Assembly (NCBI RefSeq): GCF_020524005.1
Contig: NZ_JAIVKK010000011.1
Coordinates: 62,001-126,000 of the forward strand
Origin: Microbulbifer aggregans
Lineage (GTDB): Bacteria; Pseudomonadota; Gammaproteobacteria; Pseudomonadales; Cellvibrionaceae
DNA: 64,000 bases
Direction: 5' to 3'
Of the stretch, positions 1 to 10,069 are shown piece after piece. Under the pieces are notes generated by a model. It made no database searches. It was not told the origin of the DNA and worked only from the letters and a program-made list of their open reading frames with translations. Position 1 is the first letter of the stretch. Every line of letters begins with the position of its first letter. A program made the translations under genes and the position numbers.

Positions 1-2398
1 CCGGTGTCCGCTCAATCAGACTCTGTTCCTCATCTTGTTCGCGGCGCTGGTAATCTTCCAGCAGGGCAACGTACGTGCGGAAGCGCGCCTGGATTTTACG
101 TACATAATCGTAGGGCTCCTGCCCCCGGGCAAAGCCATAGCGGGCTTTGGTATAGTATTTTTTTTCTGACAACAGCAGCATCGCGTTTTCGACGTTGTTG
201 AACCACACCTTGCGATCCCAGCCTTTTTCCTCTGCCAGATCCTGCGCATCGTATACATGACCGAGCCCGGCATTGTAAGCGGCGAGCGTAAACCACATCA
301 TATTCTCGGCAGTAATGCCTTTGTCTTCGAATTTCCGGTGTAGCCATTCCAGGTACTTGATGCCGGCCCGCACGCTGGTTTCCGGATCGAACAGGTTTTT
401 CTCACCCACCTGCTTGCCGGTATCCGGCATCACCTGCATCAGGCCGCGTGCGCCTACCCAGGACTTTGCTTTCGGGTTGAATGTGCTTTCCTGGAACATC
501 TGGGCAACGATCAACCTCCAGTCGAAGTCATATTTGTCGGAGTATTTTTGCACGAACTTATCGAAGGGCGAGATGGAGCCATTGGCATTCAGGCGGTTGA
601 TTTCCTCGCGGCTGCGTTTCGGGGCCGTGAAATATTTTGTGTACAGCGTCTTCAGGTGTTTCTTGGTATTCGCACCATTGAAGAACTTGTTAACCGCTTC
701 GAGCAGCTGCGGGTTGTTGTCGCGCAGCATCCAGGCGTAGACGTTGTCTTCAACATGCAAATCCAGTGCAGTGTGAATATCTGTACGCCAGGTGTGCTCC
801 AGCTTTACCGAAACGTCATCGGCAATGGCCAGGTCGTATTCCTTGTCCGCGACCTTGTCGATAATCTGCTGGATATTCAGTGCTTCGGGTGCCAATTCTA
901 TTTTTAGATCGGGCACTTTCTTCTGTAATTCCAGGGCTTCATCGTAGTGGTTGCTCGACTTGCGTACATGCACCGTGCGTCCGGCGAGCTCGCTGGGATC
1001 GCTGAACGTTTCGTTTTCCCGCGCCACGATCACCACTTTTTCCTGCATATACGGCGGGCCAAAGGCCATGTGCGCATGTTTGCGGCGCTCGGTGATCGAC
1101 AGCAGGCTCGCAGCAATATCGGCTTTGCCTTCCTGCAGCATGGTCATCAAATCTTCGTGGCGCGGTGCGACAACGATTTCCAGGCGGAGTTTATGTATTT
1201 TGGCGAAAGCCTGTGCCAGCTCGTACTCATAACCCATGATTCGCCCTTTCCACATGTAATAGCTGCCAGGGTGATTACGGGTAACGACACGGATTACCCC
1301 GCGTTGTTTTATCTCGTCAAAATCGCCAATGAAACGCTTGGTCGAGCGGGTGAGCAGGCTTTCCCGTACGAATGCGTTAACTGCGGCGAGTAGCTCTGGT
1401 GAACCCTTGCGTATCGCCCATGCCATCTGACGCTCTTCGGGGAATACAACATTTTTTTTCAGGTTTTCTTTAAACTGGGTTACGAGGTCGTAAATCTGTT
1501 CTTCGACAATGGTGAAGTCAATGAGCTTTTCAGATACATCAATAACAAGCTCCACATAGTTTTTTTCGACAATTTTCAGTTCCAGGCCCGGGTGCTGGCT
1601 GGCGAACACCTTGGCTGCTTCCGCATAGGATGTGCCTTTGGTTACGACCAGTGTTTTGCCCTTAAGGTCCGACTTGTCCGTCACTTCTTCTTCGTCATTT
1701 CTGGATACGAGGATCAAGTGGGTATTTGCGGTGGGAATGGAAAAATCCACGAGCTGCTTGCGCGGTTCTGTAATGACGACGTTGTTGGCGACAATGTCGC
1801 CCTTGCCCTCTATCAGGTTTGGGCCCAACTCGTGAAAATTGTTGGCATAAAGAACAACGGGTTTGAGGCCGAGCGACTCTGCCAGACGCTTGGTTTCCTC
1901 CAGCTCGATATCCTGCTGGGTGGCTGCGCGGTGGAGGGAGTCGGTGTTGGAGATGTCCACAAGGATGCGTAATTTTCCGTGCTTTCTTATCGCATCGAGG
2001 TCACCGGTTTCCACATAGTTGTTGTAGGCGTTGATCGGGTATTCACTGCTGGTTTCCGGCGCCCAGGCGGCCTCCGGGCGCAAATCCTCCTTGGCTGCCA
2101 TATGCATACCTTTTCCCCGGATCTTGTCGAGAATGGAGGGCTTTTTTGCCGCCTCTTCGGTTGTCGCTGGTGCGTTGGCGTTGGCGTCGGCGTCGGTGGG
2201 ACCTTTTTGTGGCGCTTGCGGAGTGTCTTGTACGGCCTCTTGTGATACTTCTTGAGGCGTTTCTTGTGCAGCCTCCTGCGAAGTCTGCGGAGCTGTGTCA
2301 CTGGAGGATGGCTGCTTGTGCGCGCCGCGATCGCAACCGGTCAGCGCGATCGACAGCAGGAGTAGGCAGACAAGCAGGGTGCGAGATCCAATCGACAT
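1..2398 (-). CDS. Lipoprotein lytic transglycosylase with two solute-binding domains (MltF-like), partial
   Basis: Reading leftwards from the ATG at 2398 the frame stays open to the window edge (799 codons), so the C-terminus is missing. The N-terminus is a lipoprotein signal with lipobox LTGC (Cys about 22), followed by a Gln/Glu/Pro-rich linker (about 23-85). Two consecutive bacterial extracellular solute-binding (family 3) domains follow at about 140-355 and 355-590. The second opens with GVIRVVTRN. A soluble-lytic-transglycosylase domain spans about 615-770 with QESTFNPKA (catalytic Glu about 637), GARGLMQVMP and AAYNAG motifs. MltF of E. coli is about 518 residues with a single binding domain, so this is an enlarged relative. 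It should cleave peptidoglycan glycan strands from the outer membrane, and the binding domains may sense muropeptides or amino acids (inference). No operon partner is visible. Confidence 0.88.
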   Translation of the reverse strand, partial: MSIGSRTLLVCLLLLSIALTGCDRGAHKQPSSSDTAPQTSQEAAQETPQEVSQEAVQDTPQAPQKGPTDADANANAPATTEEAAKKPSILDKIRGKGMHMAAKEDLRPEAAWAPETSSEYPINAYNNYVETGDLDAIRKHGKLRILVDISNTDSLHRAATQQDIELEETKRLAESLGLKPVVLYANNFHELGPNLIEGKGDIVANNVVITEPRKQLVDFSIPTANTHLILVSRNDEEEVTDKSDLKGKTLVVTKGTSYAEAAKVFASQHPGLELKIVEKNYVELVIDVSEKLIDFTIVEEQIYDLVTQFKENLKKNVVFPEERQMAWAIRKGSPELLAAVNAFVRESLLTRSTKRFIGDFDEIKQRGVIRVVTRNHPGSYYMWKGRIMGYEYELAQAFAKIHKLRLEIVVAPRHEDLMTMLQEGKADIAASLLSITERRKHAHMAFGPPYMQEKVVIVARENETFSDPSELAGRTVHVRKSSNHYDEALELQKKVPDLKIELAPEALNIQQIIDKVADKEYDLAIADDVSVKLEHTWRTDIHTALDLHVEDNVYAWMLRDNNPQLLEAVNKFFNGANTKKHLKTLYTKYFTAPKRSREEINRLNANGSISPFDKFVQKYSDKYDFDWRLIVAQMFQESTFNPKAKSWVGARGLMQVMPDTGKQVGEKNLFDPETSVRAGIKYLEWLHRKFEDKGITAENMMWFTLAAYNAGLGHVYDAQDLAEEKGWDRKVWFNNVENAMLLLSEKKYYTKARYGFARGQEPYDYVRKIQARFRTYVALLEDYQRREQDEEQSLIERTP

Positions 2399-2593
2399 GG
2401 TAGATAAAGCTTCCGGTGCATCTGGATAAAGTCTAGTCGCGCCTGTAGGCGGGTGAGGCGGCTACAACGAATGACGCGCCGGCCGTATTCCCGGTGGGGG
2501 AAGCAGGGTCAGGTGGGCGATTGTTTGGCGAGTAATCAGGCAGGTAAGAGGGGGCGCCCGGCGGACAAAAGTTACCGGGCGCCATGCTGAGGG

Positions 2594-3316
2594 TCACACA
2601 GTCTCGGGCTGTGCGGCCTCAGCCGTAGTCGTCTGTTCGACCCGACTGGGGATCAGAGTACGAATCATCAGTGTGACCGTTCTCTCCAGCAGGGGAGAGT
2701 CGCTGTTGATGGCGCCATTGAGTATCTGATATTCCAGATTGAGGATGGTTCCATGGACGATCTGGGCGGCGGCTTGGGGATCACTGAATTGCAGCATCTC
2801 GAAAAATTCTACAATCAGGTTTTCATTGGCCTGATTCGCCATGCGCATCGCGCGGGTCAGCTGCTCGTTGCGCAATGCCTCATGACGGAATGCCAGTTCA
2901 ACCAGGCGGTTGTCGCGGTTACTGGCCTGGTCGCGAACATGGGACAGCACGAACCGGGTGAGCTGCTGGGTCAGCTGCCTGCGCCCAAGCCCGGATGCCA
3001 GTTGCTCCGGAGTAAGCTGGCGGGCAACGGCAATGCTGTCCGCATGCAGTTGTCGGGTGTGCTCAATATTCTGTTCGACGAAGTAGGTAAAGGAGTCGCT
3101 GATCAGATCGTTCAGGTCTTTGAAGTAATAGGTCGTTGCAGCGAGGGGGACGGAAGCTTCGCGGGCAACAGCGCGGTGGCGAATACCGCGAATACCTTCT
3201 TTTACGATCAGGCGCAAAGTAGCTTCGAGAATGGCTTTGCGGCGTTGCCGGCTGTCGGCCCGCTGGGCGCGGCGGCCCTGGTAGACCAGTTCAGACTTTC
3301 CACTGTCTAAAGTCAT
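2594..3316 (-). CDS. TetR/AcrR family transcriptional regulator
   Basis: This 240-residue protein has an N-terminal helix-turn-helix of TetR type at about 25-75: a KAILEATLRLIVKEG helix, then GIRGIRHRAVAREASV and TTYYFKDLNDLI, the classic TetR 'YYHF' region. The remaining part is a helical ligand-binding and dimerisation domain with no recognisable specificity. It ends in an acidic tail. The gene stands alone on the minus strand, and no neighbouring divergent target is obvious. An inverted repeat lies just upstream of the start (3358-3382) and could be an autoregulatory operator. The ligand is unknown. Confidence 0.88.
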   Translation of the reverse strand: MTLDSGKSELVYQGRRAQRADSRQRRKAILEATLRLIVKEGIRGIRHRAVAREASVPLAATTYYFKDLNDLISDSFTYFVEQNIEHTRQLHADSIAVARQLTPEQLASGLGRRQLTQQLTRFVLSHVRDQASNRDNRLVELAFRHEALRNEQLTRAMRMANQANENLIVEFFEMLQFSDPQAAAQIVHGTILNLEYQILNGAINSDSPLLERTVTLMIRTLIPSRVEQTTTAEAAQPETV

Positions 3317-3357
3317 GGTGACAGATGTTCCTGTGGTTTTAAAAGTGACGCTTTTAG

Positions 3358-3382
3358 TAATCAGTAATTCCTAATCTGATTA
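3358..3382. promoter_or_regulatory. Inverted repeat upstream of the TetR gene, candidate operator
   Basis: TAATCAG (3358-3364) and CTGATTA (3376-3382) form a 7-11-7 inverted repeat about 40 bp upstream of the TetR start. A second short repeat, AAAAG-TGACG-CTTTT, lies at 3341-3355, between it and the gene. The position fits autoregulation, but no footprint or conservation data are available. Confidence 0.35.
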
Positions 3383-3771
3383 TTGGTTGCGATATTTATC
3401 TGCCCGAAGGGCTCTCCGTAGTTTTTTATTTTATATATTCCACTCGCGACAATATTCTGCGTAGTCCGGGTGGAGGCGCTGAACGATGAGGAGGTAATTT
3501 ACCGCGGAATGTAATTGAGGATGTTATTCCCGAATAATTTACACCGGCCGGACATTTTTGAATTACCAGCTATTCCGGTGAGCGGGTCTTGGTTTACCTA
3601 ATACTTCTCAACAGCGCGCGCTATTCTAGCGATATGTACCAGCTGCGCTACACCGGAATTGGGGATTGTGAATCAAATCCCATTACATTCCATTACAGTG
3701 CGTATTTATTTGAATAAATATTCGATTATTAGCGGGGGATTTTTGTCGGCGGGAATAAATTAGTTTGAAAC
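3383..3771. other. Intergenic region without a recognised gene
   Basis: About 390 bp of visibly AT-richer DNA lies between the TetR gene and the rnf terminator. I see no ORF with coding character, no RNA gene and no repeat shared with the rest of the window. It presumably holds the TetR promoter. Confidence 0.5.
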
Positions 3772-3805
3772 AATAATTGCGGCCGAATATTCGGCCGCAA
3801 TTATT
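3772..3805 (-). terminator. 34-bp perfect palindrome ending the rnf operon
   Basis: Positions 3772-3805 equal their own reverse complement across all 34 bases, with a GC-rich core (GCGGCCGAATATTCGGCCGC) inside AT arms. The right end touches the first base of the rsxE stop codon. On the minus strand the hairpin is followed by a T-rich stretch (TTATTGTTTC). This fits a rho-independent terminator, although the AT arms could also make it bidirectional. Confidence 0.7.
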
Positions 3806-4518
3806 TATTGAATTTTGCCTGTGGTACGTACGCGTTTACTACCGGTGACAATTTTTACTTCCGCGCTGCGTCGGCGTTCGATGCGGGTATCGATAGCATT
3901 TTTCGCTGCGATCAACAGGCCGGCAACCAGAAAGGCACCGGGGGGCAAAACTGCGACCAGAAAGCCACTGTAGTCCTGCCCGAATACGGGCAGTGTCCAG
4001 TTGGCTGCCACCGGGCCAAGCAGCAGATCCATGTCGGCGAATAATGTACCTCGGCCGATTATTTCACGTACTGCTCCAATCACGATCAGAACAGCGGTAA
4101 ACCCCGCGCCCATCATAAATCCATCCAGCACAGAGGGCAGTACCGGGTTTTTACTGGCGAAGGCATCGGCGCGACCGAGGATTGCGCAATTGGTCACGAT
4201 CAGTGGGATAAAAATCCCGAGCACCAGGTAGAGCTCATAGGTAAAGGCCTTCATCAGCAGTTCCGCACAGGTCACGAAAGTGGCGATGATCATGACCGAT
4301 GCTGGCAGGCGTACAGTTTCCGGCATCTGTTTACGCACCAGCGAAACCGCCAGGTTGGAACAGGTCAGTACTGCGGTGGTGGCGAGGCCCAGGCCAATTG
4401 CATTCACCACGGAGCCGGTTACTGCCAGCAACGGGCACAGTCCCAGCAGCTGGACCAGCGCGGGATTGTTCTTCCACAGGCCGTTGTGGGTAATTTCACT
4501 GTAGTTCGGGGTTGCCAT
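3805..4518 (-). CDS. rsxE: Electron transport complex subunit RsxE/RnfE
   Basis: This is an inner-membrane subunit of the Rnf/Rsx complex, which couples electron flow between NADH and ferredoxin to ion movement, or keeps SoxR reduced in enterics. It is homologous to RsxA and has about six membrane segments. It carries [15 protein letters not shown] near the N-terminus and the paired Cys motif around [19 protein letters not shown]. It is 237 residues long against about 231 in E. coli. The ATG at 4518 overlaps the rsxG TGA by one base. A TTG one codon upstream is possible, but the GGAG at suitable spacing favours the ATG. It is the last gene of the operon. Confidence 0.95.
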   Translation of the reverse strand: MATPNYSEITHNGLWKNNPALVQLLGLCPLLAVTGSVVNAIGLGLATTAVLTCSNLAVSLVRKQMPETVRLPASVMIIATFVTCAELLMKAFTYELYLVLGIFIPLIVTNCAILGRADAFASKNPVLPSVLDGFMMGAGFTAVLIVIGAVREIIGRGTLFADMDLLLGPVAANWTLPVFGQDYSGFLVAVLPPGAFLVAGLLIAAKNAIDTRIERRRSAEVKIVTGSKRVRTTGKIQ

Positions 4519-5216
4519 CAATTGTTCTCCGAACCCGCCTTGGGGCTGTTGCGCTCAGGCTGTTGCTGAATTTCTACCGCGCGTTTGGATACGGGGGCGG
4601 TGAAAATTTTCTCGCGGTTCTCGGCGACAAAATCCAGAACCTTGCGGACCTGATTGACGACCGCCCTGGGGGTAATGGTGGCGCCGGTAAACTGGTCGAA
4701 GGCTCCACCGTCTTTCTGTACCTTCCACTGGTCCCGTGCCGGGTCTTTCAGGGATTTGCCGTTGAACGACAGGATCCAGTCACTTTTTTTGACCTCGACC
4801 TTGTCGCCGAGTCCCGGCGTTTCCGCGTGGTTGGTAACCCGTACACCGGCAATGGTGCCATCGCGGTTGACCCCCACGAGGATACGAATCGGTCCGGAAT
4901 AACCATCCGGGGCGACGGCGGGAACGATGACCGCGTTAATCGTGCCATCTTCTTCCCGCGCCAGGTTGATATTGGCTTCCTGCTTCAGACCGAGCAGTGC
5001 CCAGTACTGGCGGGGGATCGGATAGGTATCCAGCAGCATGTCGTTGCTGTGACGATCCAGCGGAATGATTTCCAGCAGTGCCTTGGCAGAGGCTTCGCGT
5101 ATCGCTCGCTCGATGGGCTCGCGGGTGGTGATCTGGGTCACCGCCAGGGTACCGGCGGTAGCGATCGCGAACAGGGCCAGGATTGCGGCGTTGGAACCGA
5201 TGGAGCGCTTGAGCAT
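4518..5216 (-). CDS. rsxG: Electron transport complex subunit RsxG/RnfG (covalent FMN)
   Basis: This 232-residue protein has one N-terminal membrane anchor (about 9-28) and a periplasmic FMN-binding domain. The flavin attachment motif is [12 protein letters not shown], with Thr180 as the expected phosphoester-linked residue. Conserved [12 protein letters not shown] precedes it. The start codon overlaps the rsxD stop (TAATG), indicating translational coupling. It relays electrons within the Rnf complex. The Pro- and charge-rich C-terminal tail is typical of the family. Confidence 0.95.
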   Translation of the reverse strand: MLKRSIGSNAAILALFAIATAGTLAVTQITTREPIERAIREASAKALLEIIPLDRHSNDMLLDTYPIPRQYWALLGLKQEANINLAREEDGTINAVIVPAVAPDGYSGPIRILVGVNRDGTIAGVRVTNHAETPGLGDKVEVKKSDWILSFNGKSLKDPARDQWKVQKDGGAFDQFTGATITPRAVVNQVRKVLDFVAENREKIFTAPVSKRAVEIQQQPERNSPKAGSENN

Positions 5217-6268
5217 TATTGCTCCTCCAGGTCGGTGGCCTTGCGCGCAGCCTTGTGGCCATAGGTGCGCGGCAAGGTGTAATTATCGATAAAGGGCGCG
5301 GCGAAATTCATCAGTAGCACGGCGAAGGCCACGGCATCCGGGTAGCTGCCCCAGGCGCGGATCACAAACAGGATCAGGCCCACGCCAGCGCCAAACACCA
5401 GGCGGCCCCTGTTGCTGGTACAGCCGCTGACCGGGTCGGTGATGATAAAGAAGGCGCCGAGCATAGTCGCGCCGGAGAACAGGTGCAGCAGGGGTGAGCC
5501 CTCACTCAGGGAGCTGCCGCCGTCGTAGAAGATGATAGACAGCAGGGTAAGTGTGCCGAGCATCGCCACCGGTGCATGCCAGGTAATCAGGCGTCGGAAC
5601 AACAGGAACAGGCCGCCGATCAGGAAGCCCACATTGACCATTTCCCAGCCGAGGCCGGCAAGGGTGCCCTTGTTGAAGACCGGTTCCATGGAATACAGCT
5701 GGGCAAGAATCGTGGACTCGTTGTGACGCACGATTTCCAGCGGTGTGGCGCGGGTAAAACCGTCCACATTCATATTGCCAAACACCAGGGAAAAGGCTTC
5801 GCCGACCCCCGGAGTGCCATGTATGAGTTCCCCGGCTCCAACCCAGCGGGTCATCTCCACCGGGAAGCTGATCAACAGCACCACATACCCCACCATGGCA
5901 GGGTTGAACGGGTTGTAGCCCATGCCGCCATACAGCTGTTTGGCCAGCACGATGGCGGTAATCGAGCCCACGATCGGGAGCCACCAGGCACAGTAGGGAG
6001 GCAGGGCGATACCCAGCAGCAGGGCGGTGACCAGGGCACTGTAGTCTTTCAGATAAAACAGTACCGGGCGGCCGCGCAGTTTCATCACCGCGGCTTCACT
6101 TGCCAGTGCGGTAATGGTGCACAGGGCAATATTGATCAGTACTCCGACGCCGAAGTAAATCACCAGCGCCAGTACGCCGGGAATGGTCGCTGCAGCCACC
6201 TGCAGCATGACCTTCGACGTGCTCTGGCCCGAGTGGGCGTGGGGAGAGGTTATTCGCATCAGGGACAT
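5216..6268 (-). CDS. rsxD: Electron transport complex subunit RsxD/RnfD
   Basis: This 350-residue polytopic inner-membrane subunit is related to NqrB. It shows GGMGYNPFNPAMVGYVVLL, the DGFTRATPLE segment whose Thr175 corresponds to the covalent-FMN threonine of RnfD, and the C-terminal LFSGATMLGAFFIITDPVSG. It lies between rsxC (22-bp gap) and rsxG (overlapping). The length and motif order match the family, and nothing is missing. Confidence 0.95.
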   Translation of the reverse strand: MSLMRITSPHAHSGQSTSKVMLQVAAATIPGVLALVIYFGVGVLINIALCTITALASEAAVMKLRGRPVLFYLKDYSALVTALLLGIALPPYCAWWLPIVGSITAIVLAKQLYGGMGYNPFNPAMVGYVVLLISFPVEMTRWVGAGELIHGTPGVGEAFSLVFGNMNVDGFTRATPLEIVRHNESTILAQLYSMEPVFNKGTLAGLGWEMVNVGFLIGGLFLLFRRLITWHAPVAMLGTLTLLSIIFYDGGSSLSEGSPLLHLFSGATMLGAFFIITDPVSGCTSNRGRLVFGAGVGLILFVIRAWGSYPDAVAFAVLLMNFAAPFIDNYTLPRTYGHKAARKATDLEEQ

Positions 6269-6290
6269 GGTCGTTCTCTAATCCTGCCCG

Positions 6291-8447
6291 TTAATCCTGT
6301 TGATCGCCGGATTGCTCCGCGCGCTTGGTGCTGAGCTTTTCCTGCATCTTGCCGAGGGCCGTCTCGAAGGCGGCGGTATTGGGGTCGTCTTCGGCGCGGG
6401 CCTTTTCCAGGCGTGCCTCAGCTTTCTGTACCCGTTTTTCCAGTGCCTCGATCTCCGTGGCCAGCTTCTCGGTCGGGGTCATGCTGGCACGGGCGGCGGC
6501 CGCCGCCTTGGCTTTCTCGATGGCGGCGTTGGCAGCCGAAGACGACGCGCCGGCCTCGGAGAGCCGGGCTTCCCGCTCTTCGGCTTTTTCGACGGGTGTT
6601 GATTCCGGGGGCTGTGGTGCTGTTGCCGCCAGCTTCTCCGCCTCGGCCAGTTTGTTGCGGGCGTCCTGCAGTTTCAGTTCCGCGTCTTTGAGCTGCGCGG
6701 CCAGTTGTGCCTGCTGGGCATCGTCGGCTTCGTCCAGTTTGGCCTGCATCCGCTGCACGCGGTGTTCGGCACTGGTGAGCGTGCGCTGGGCGCGGGCCAG
6801 TTGCTGTTCGGGGGAGGCCTGTTTCGCCTTCACTCGTGCCAGTGCGGCCGCGACTACATCGGATTCCTGTTTGGCGGCCTTCGCCTCGGCGCTGTCAGTG
6901 TTGGCTTCGCGCTGCTTGCGGGCTTCTTCGGCGGCTTTTTTACGCGCAAGGCGCTTGGCTTCTTTTTCCTGCTCTGCTTTTTCCATGCGCAGCTTGCGGA
7001 ACTCGAAGCGCTCGCGAGCGCGATCTGCTTTTTCCTTTTCGGCACGGGCTTCGCGGATATCGCCCTTGGCGGCACGATAGTACTGTACCAGCGGGATACT
7101 GGAAGGGCATACATAGGAGCAGGCGCCGCACTCGATACAGTCGAACAGGTTGTAGGCCTGCAGCTTTTCGCGGTCTTCCGCGCGTGCGTACCAGTACAAC
7201 TGCTGGGGCAGAAGGGAAGCCGGGCAAGCCTCGGCGCAGAGGCCACAGCGGATACAGGCCTGCGCCGGTGGTGGCGGCGGCAGCTCTTTATTGGTGGGCG
7301 CCAGGATACAGTTGGTGGTTTTCACCACTGGTGCGCTGTCATCCTCGACGGTGTAGCCCATCATCGGGCCACCGATAATGATCCGCTGTAGCTTCTTGCG
7401 GTCGATACCGTGGCAATCGAGGATATGGTGGATGGGGGTACCGAGGGGGACCTCAATATTGCGGCTGCGCTCGAGGGCTTCCCCCACCACTGTGGTAATA
7501 CGGCTGACCAGGGGCTCACCAAAAGTAATCGCCCGGTACACGGCGCGGGCGGTGCCCACGTTCTGGCACACGATACCGACATTTGCCGGCAGGCCTTCGT
7601 TGGGAACCTCGCGACCGGTGAGGATCTGGATCAGCTGCTTCTCGCCACCGGACGGATACTTGGTCGGGAACACCACGACATGGAAGCGCGTGCCTTCGGC
7701 CGCGGCGCGCATGGCGGCGATGGCTTCCGGCTTGTTGTCCTCAATGCCGATCAGCACCCGTTCGGGCTCGTCCAGCAGGTGAGCGAGTATTTGCACACCG
7801 CCGATAATTTCATCGGCGCGCTCGCGCATCAGCATATCGTCGGCGGTGATATAGGGTTCGCACTCGGTGCCGTTAATGATCAGGGTGTCGATCTCGGCAC
7901 CGCCGCGGGGATTCAGTTTGACCGCGGTGGGGAAGCCGGCGCCGCCCATACCGGCGATGCCGGATTCGCGGATCTTTTCCAGCAGCTCGCCGGTATCCCG
8001 GTTGCGGAAATCGTCCATCGGGGTGAGTGCGCACCACTGGTCGCGGCCATCGGCGCGAATCTGGACACAGTCTGCCAGTATCCCCGAGGGGTGCGGTACC
8101 GGCATGGGCTCGATCGCCACCACCTTGCCGGAAGTCGGCGCGTGTACCGGGCAGCTGACCGGGCCATCCGCCTCGGCGATTTTCTGGCCCTTGAGTACCT
8201 CATCGCCCAGAGATACCAGCGGAATGGCGGTAGCGCCGATATGCTGGTTAAGCGGAACGATGAAATCTTCCGCCAGCGGAATGGTGCCGATGGGCTCGCC
8301 GGTGGACTGGTGCTTGTTCTCCGGCGGGTGGACGCCGCCATGGAAATCATTGGGTTTCAGCTCGCGCGCCTGTTCGCGGGCAATCAGGCGTGCTTCACGG
8401 GCTTCGCGGCGCTCCCCGGCGCTCAGCCGTTCCTGGGTCTGGCTCAT
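6291..8447 (-). CDS. rsxC: Electron transport complex subunit RsxC/RnfC
   Basis: This is the peripheral NADH-dehydrogenase-like subunit of Rnf (718 residues). The core has the flavin/NADH-binding Complex1_51K fold, with [13 protein letters not shown] and [14 protein letters not shown], followed by two [4Fe-4S] motifs [12 protein letters not shown] and [12 protein letters not shown] at about 400-450. From about 465 onward it is a long Ala/Lys/Glu/Arg-rich helical tail, probably coiled coil, which is common in gammaproteobacterial RsxC but variable in length. Its ATG overlaps the rsxB stop by four bases (ATGA). Confidence 0.95.
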   Translation of the reverse strand: MSQTQERLSAGERREAREARLIAREQARELKPNDFHGGVHPPENKHQSTGEPIGTIPLAEDFIVPLNQHIGATAIPLVSLGDEVLKGQKIAEADGPVSCPVHAPTSGKVVAIEPMPVPHPSGILADCVQIRADGRDQWCALTPMDDFRNRDTGELLEKIRESGIAGMGGAGFPTAVKLNPRGGAEIDTLIINGTECEPYITADDMLMRERADEIIGGVQILAHLLDEPERVLIGIEDNKPEAIAAMRAAAEGTRFHVVVFPTKYPSGGEKQLIQILTGREVPNEGLPANVGIVCQNVGTARAVYRAITFGEPLVSRITTVVGEALERSRNIEVPLGTPIHHILDCHGIDRKKLQRIIIGGPMMGYTVEDDSAPVVKTTNCILAPTNKELPPPPPAQACIRCGLCAEACPASLLPQQLYWYARAEDREKLQAYNLFDCIECGACSYVCPSSIPLVQYYRAAKGDIREARAEKEKADRARERFEFRKLRMEKAEQEKEAKRLARKKAAEEARKQREANTDSAEAKAAKQESDVVAAALARVKAKQASPEQQLARAQRTLTSAEHRVQRMQAKLDEADDAQQAQLAAQLKDAELKLQDARNKLAEAEKLAATAPQPPESTPVEKAEEREARLSEAGASSSAANAAIEKAKAAAAARASMTPTEKLATEIEALEKRVQKAEARLEKARAEDDPNTAAFETALGKMQEKLSTKRAEQSGDQQD

Positions 8448-9052
8448 GCGGCACTCCGGTCATTGGCGTGCAGCTCGGGTCGGTCGCTGGCGATCAATTG
8501 GATTCCATCTTTCGGTTTTTTCGGGTGCCACTCCTGCAGGCCGGTTTCCAGCGGCACCATGTCAATACAGTCCACCGGGCAGGGCTCCACGCACAGGTCA
8601 CAACCGGTGCACTCGTCCACGATCACGGTGTGCATCTGCTTGGCGGCGCCGACGATGGCATCGACCGGACAGGCCTGGATACACTTGGTGCAACCGATAC
8701 ACTCAGCTTCACGAATAAATGCGACTTTCTTGACGTCTTCCTCGCCGTGCTCGGCATCGAGTGGGATTGCCTCCACATCCAGCAAGTTAGCCAGCTCGTT
8801 GATCGTGGCCTGGCCACCGGGCGGGCACTTGTTGATGGCCTCGCCATTGGCGATGGCTTCGGCATAGGGGCGACAGCCCGGATGGCCGCACTGGCCACAC
8901 TGGGTCTGTGGCAGCAGGGCGTCGATCTGGTCTACGATCGGGTCACCTTCCACCCTGAAGCGCACCGCGGCAAACCCCAGCAGGGCGCCGAATACGAGGG
9001 CCATCCCCCCGAGGATCAGCAGGGGCGTGGATACTTCTGATAACCAGTCCAT
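8444..9052 (-). CDS. rsxB: Electron transport complex subunit RsxB/RnfB (ferredoxin-like)
   Basis: This 202-residue iron-sulphur subunit is anchored by an N-terminal membrane helix (about 10-30). A first [4Fe-4S] cluster motif uses Cys52, Cys55, Cys60 and Cys76. Two ferredoxin-type motifs follow, [12 protein letters not shown] (Cys118-128) and [12 protein letters not shown] (Cys148-158). It passes electrons between ferredoxin and the other Rnf subunits. It is preceded by rsxA with a 19-bp gap and coupled to rsxC by an ATGA overlap. Confidence 0.96.
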   Translation of the reverse strand: MDWLSEVSTPLLILGGMALVFGALLGFAAVRFRVEGDPIVDQIDALLPQTQCGQCGHPGCRPYAEAIANGEAINKCPPGGQATINELANLLDVEAIPLDAEHGEEDVKKVAFIREAECIGCTKCIQACPVDAIVGAAKQMHTVIVDECTGCDLCVEPCPVDCIDMVPLETGLQEWHPKKPKDGIQLIASDRPELHANDRSAA

Positions 9053-9071
9053 TCGCTAACTCGCCTCCGAC

Positions 9072-9647
9072 CTATACCAATCCGCTAAAGCCCATAAAGG
9101 CCAGCGACATCAATCCCGCGGTCATCATGCCGATAGCCGCGCCTTTGAAGGGCTTGGGTACATCCGCCATGGTCAGGCGTTCGCGCATGGCGGCAAACAG
9201 GATGAGGACCAGGGAAAAGCCCACGGCTGCACCGAAACCGTACAGGGTGGATTGCACAAAATTGTTTGCTTTCAGCGTGTTCTGCAGCGCCACACCCAGC
9301 ACCGCGCAGTTGGTGGTAATCAGGGGCAGGAACACCCCGAGTACCCGGTACAGTAACGGGCTGGTCTTCTCGATAAACATGCGCGCAAACTGGACCACTA
9401 CTGCGATCACCAGAATAAAGGAGATGGTGCGCAGGTACTCCATGCCGAAGGGTTCCAGCAGGTAAGTATTCACCAGGTAGGAACAGATGGCGGCCAGGGT
9501 AAGGACGAAGGTGGTGGCGCCGGCCATGCCGATGGCGGTTTCCAGCTTGTTGGAAACGCCCATAAACGGACACAGGCCGAGGAACTGCACCAGCACATAG
9601 TTGTTCACCAGGATGGTGCTGAGCAGGATGACGGCGAATTCGGTCAT
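9072..9647 (-). CDS. rsxA: Electron transport complex subunit RsxA/RnfA
   Basis: This is the first gene of the rnf operon. The open frame extends upstream to 9989, but the family N-terminus [19 protein letters not shown] starts at the ATG at 9647, giving 191 residues (E. coli 193). It has six membrane segments, [15 protein letters not shown] and [13 protein letters not shown]; the Cys residues correspond to those proposed to hold an intramembrane iron-sulphur cluster in Rnf/Nqr. The upstream extension is Pro/Ser-rich and unlike the family, so I reject it. Confidence 0.95.
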   Translation of the reverse strand: MTEFAVILLSTILVNNYVLVQFLGLCPFMGVSNKLETAIGMAGATTFVLTLAAICSYLVNTYLLEPFGMEYLRTISFILVIAVVVQFARMFIEKTSPLLYRVLGVFLPLITTNCAVLGVALQNTLKANNFVQSTLYGFGAAVGFSLVLILFAAMRERLTMADVPKPFKGAAIGMMTAGLMSLAFMGFSGLV

Positions 9648-10069
9648 GGTTCTCCGCGGGTGTCGGTTAAGAGCTGGTATGTTGGCAAAGCCTAGCACTG
9701 GCGCCAATACACCCCGCAACGTTGCGGGACAGATCGACCTGTTTGTCGATCTCCACACCAGGGTCGGCCGTTTGGCGTAAGCCGCCGCCGGCGCTTGGCA
9801 ATTGGCTGGGGGAGAGGTGCTGCGCAGGGCCGCTATTATGGGTGACCGCCGGGGCGCCTTCAACTCGCGGGAGGAATGGTTTGCTGGGGTTCGAGGCGAG
9901 ATTGTGAGCCGGCGGGTGAATAGAGACGTTTGAATGGGGGTGTTTGAGCAAGACCCGGCGAACGGTAAAGACGCCGCCCCACTCCACAAACGGGGTTGGG
10001 GAAAGGGGCGGCAGTCAGTATGACTGTTGTGACGGAGCTATTTAAGAGCCATAAGGAGGTCTCTCTGGC
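9648..10069. other. Intergenic region between rsxA and the chemoreceptor gene, with two hairpins
   Basis: The 422 bp should contain the rnf promoter (minus strand). CCCGCAACGTTGCGGG (9713-9728) is a perfect 16-bp palindrome. AGATCGAC/GTCGATCT (9731-9738 and 9745-9752) is an 8-bp stem with a 6-nt loop beside it. They lie 65-105 bp upstream of rsxA and could be an operator or leader structure. No T-run follows, so they are not convincing terminators. Confidence 0.4.

Noticed and set aside
7410..8867. 485-residue plus-strand open frame opposite rsxC/rsxB
   Set aside because: It lies entirely antisense to two well-supported Rnf genes; its His/Gly/Ala-rich composition is typical of a reverse-frame shadow in GC-rich DNA.
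9648..9989. N-terminal extension of the rsxA frame and a 106-residue minus-strand frame in the same place
   Set aside because: The extension is low-complexity and unlike RnfA, whose conserved N-terminus starts at the 9647 ATG. The 106-residue frame has no coding character, so I treat the stretch as the rnf promoter region.
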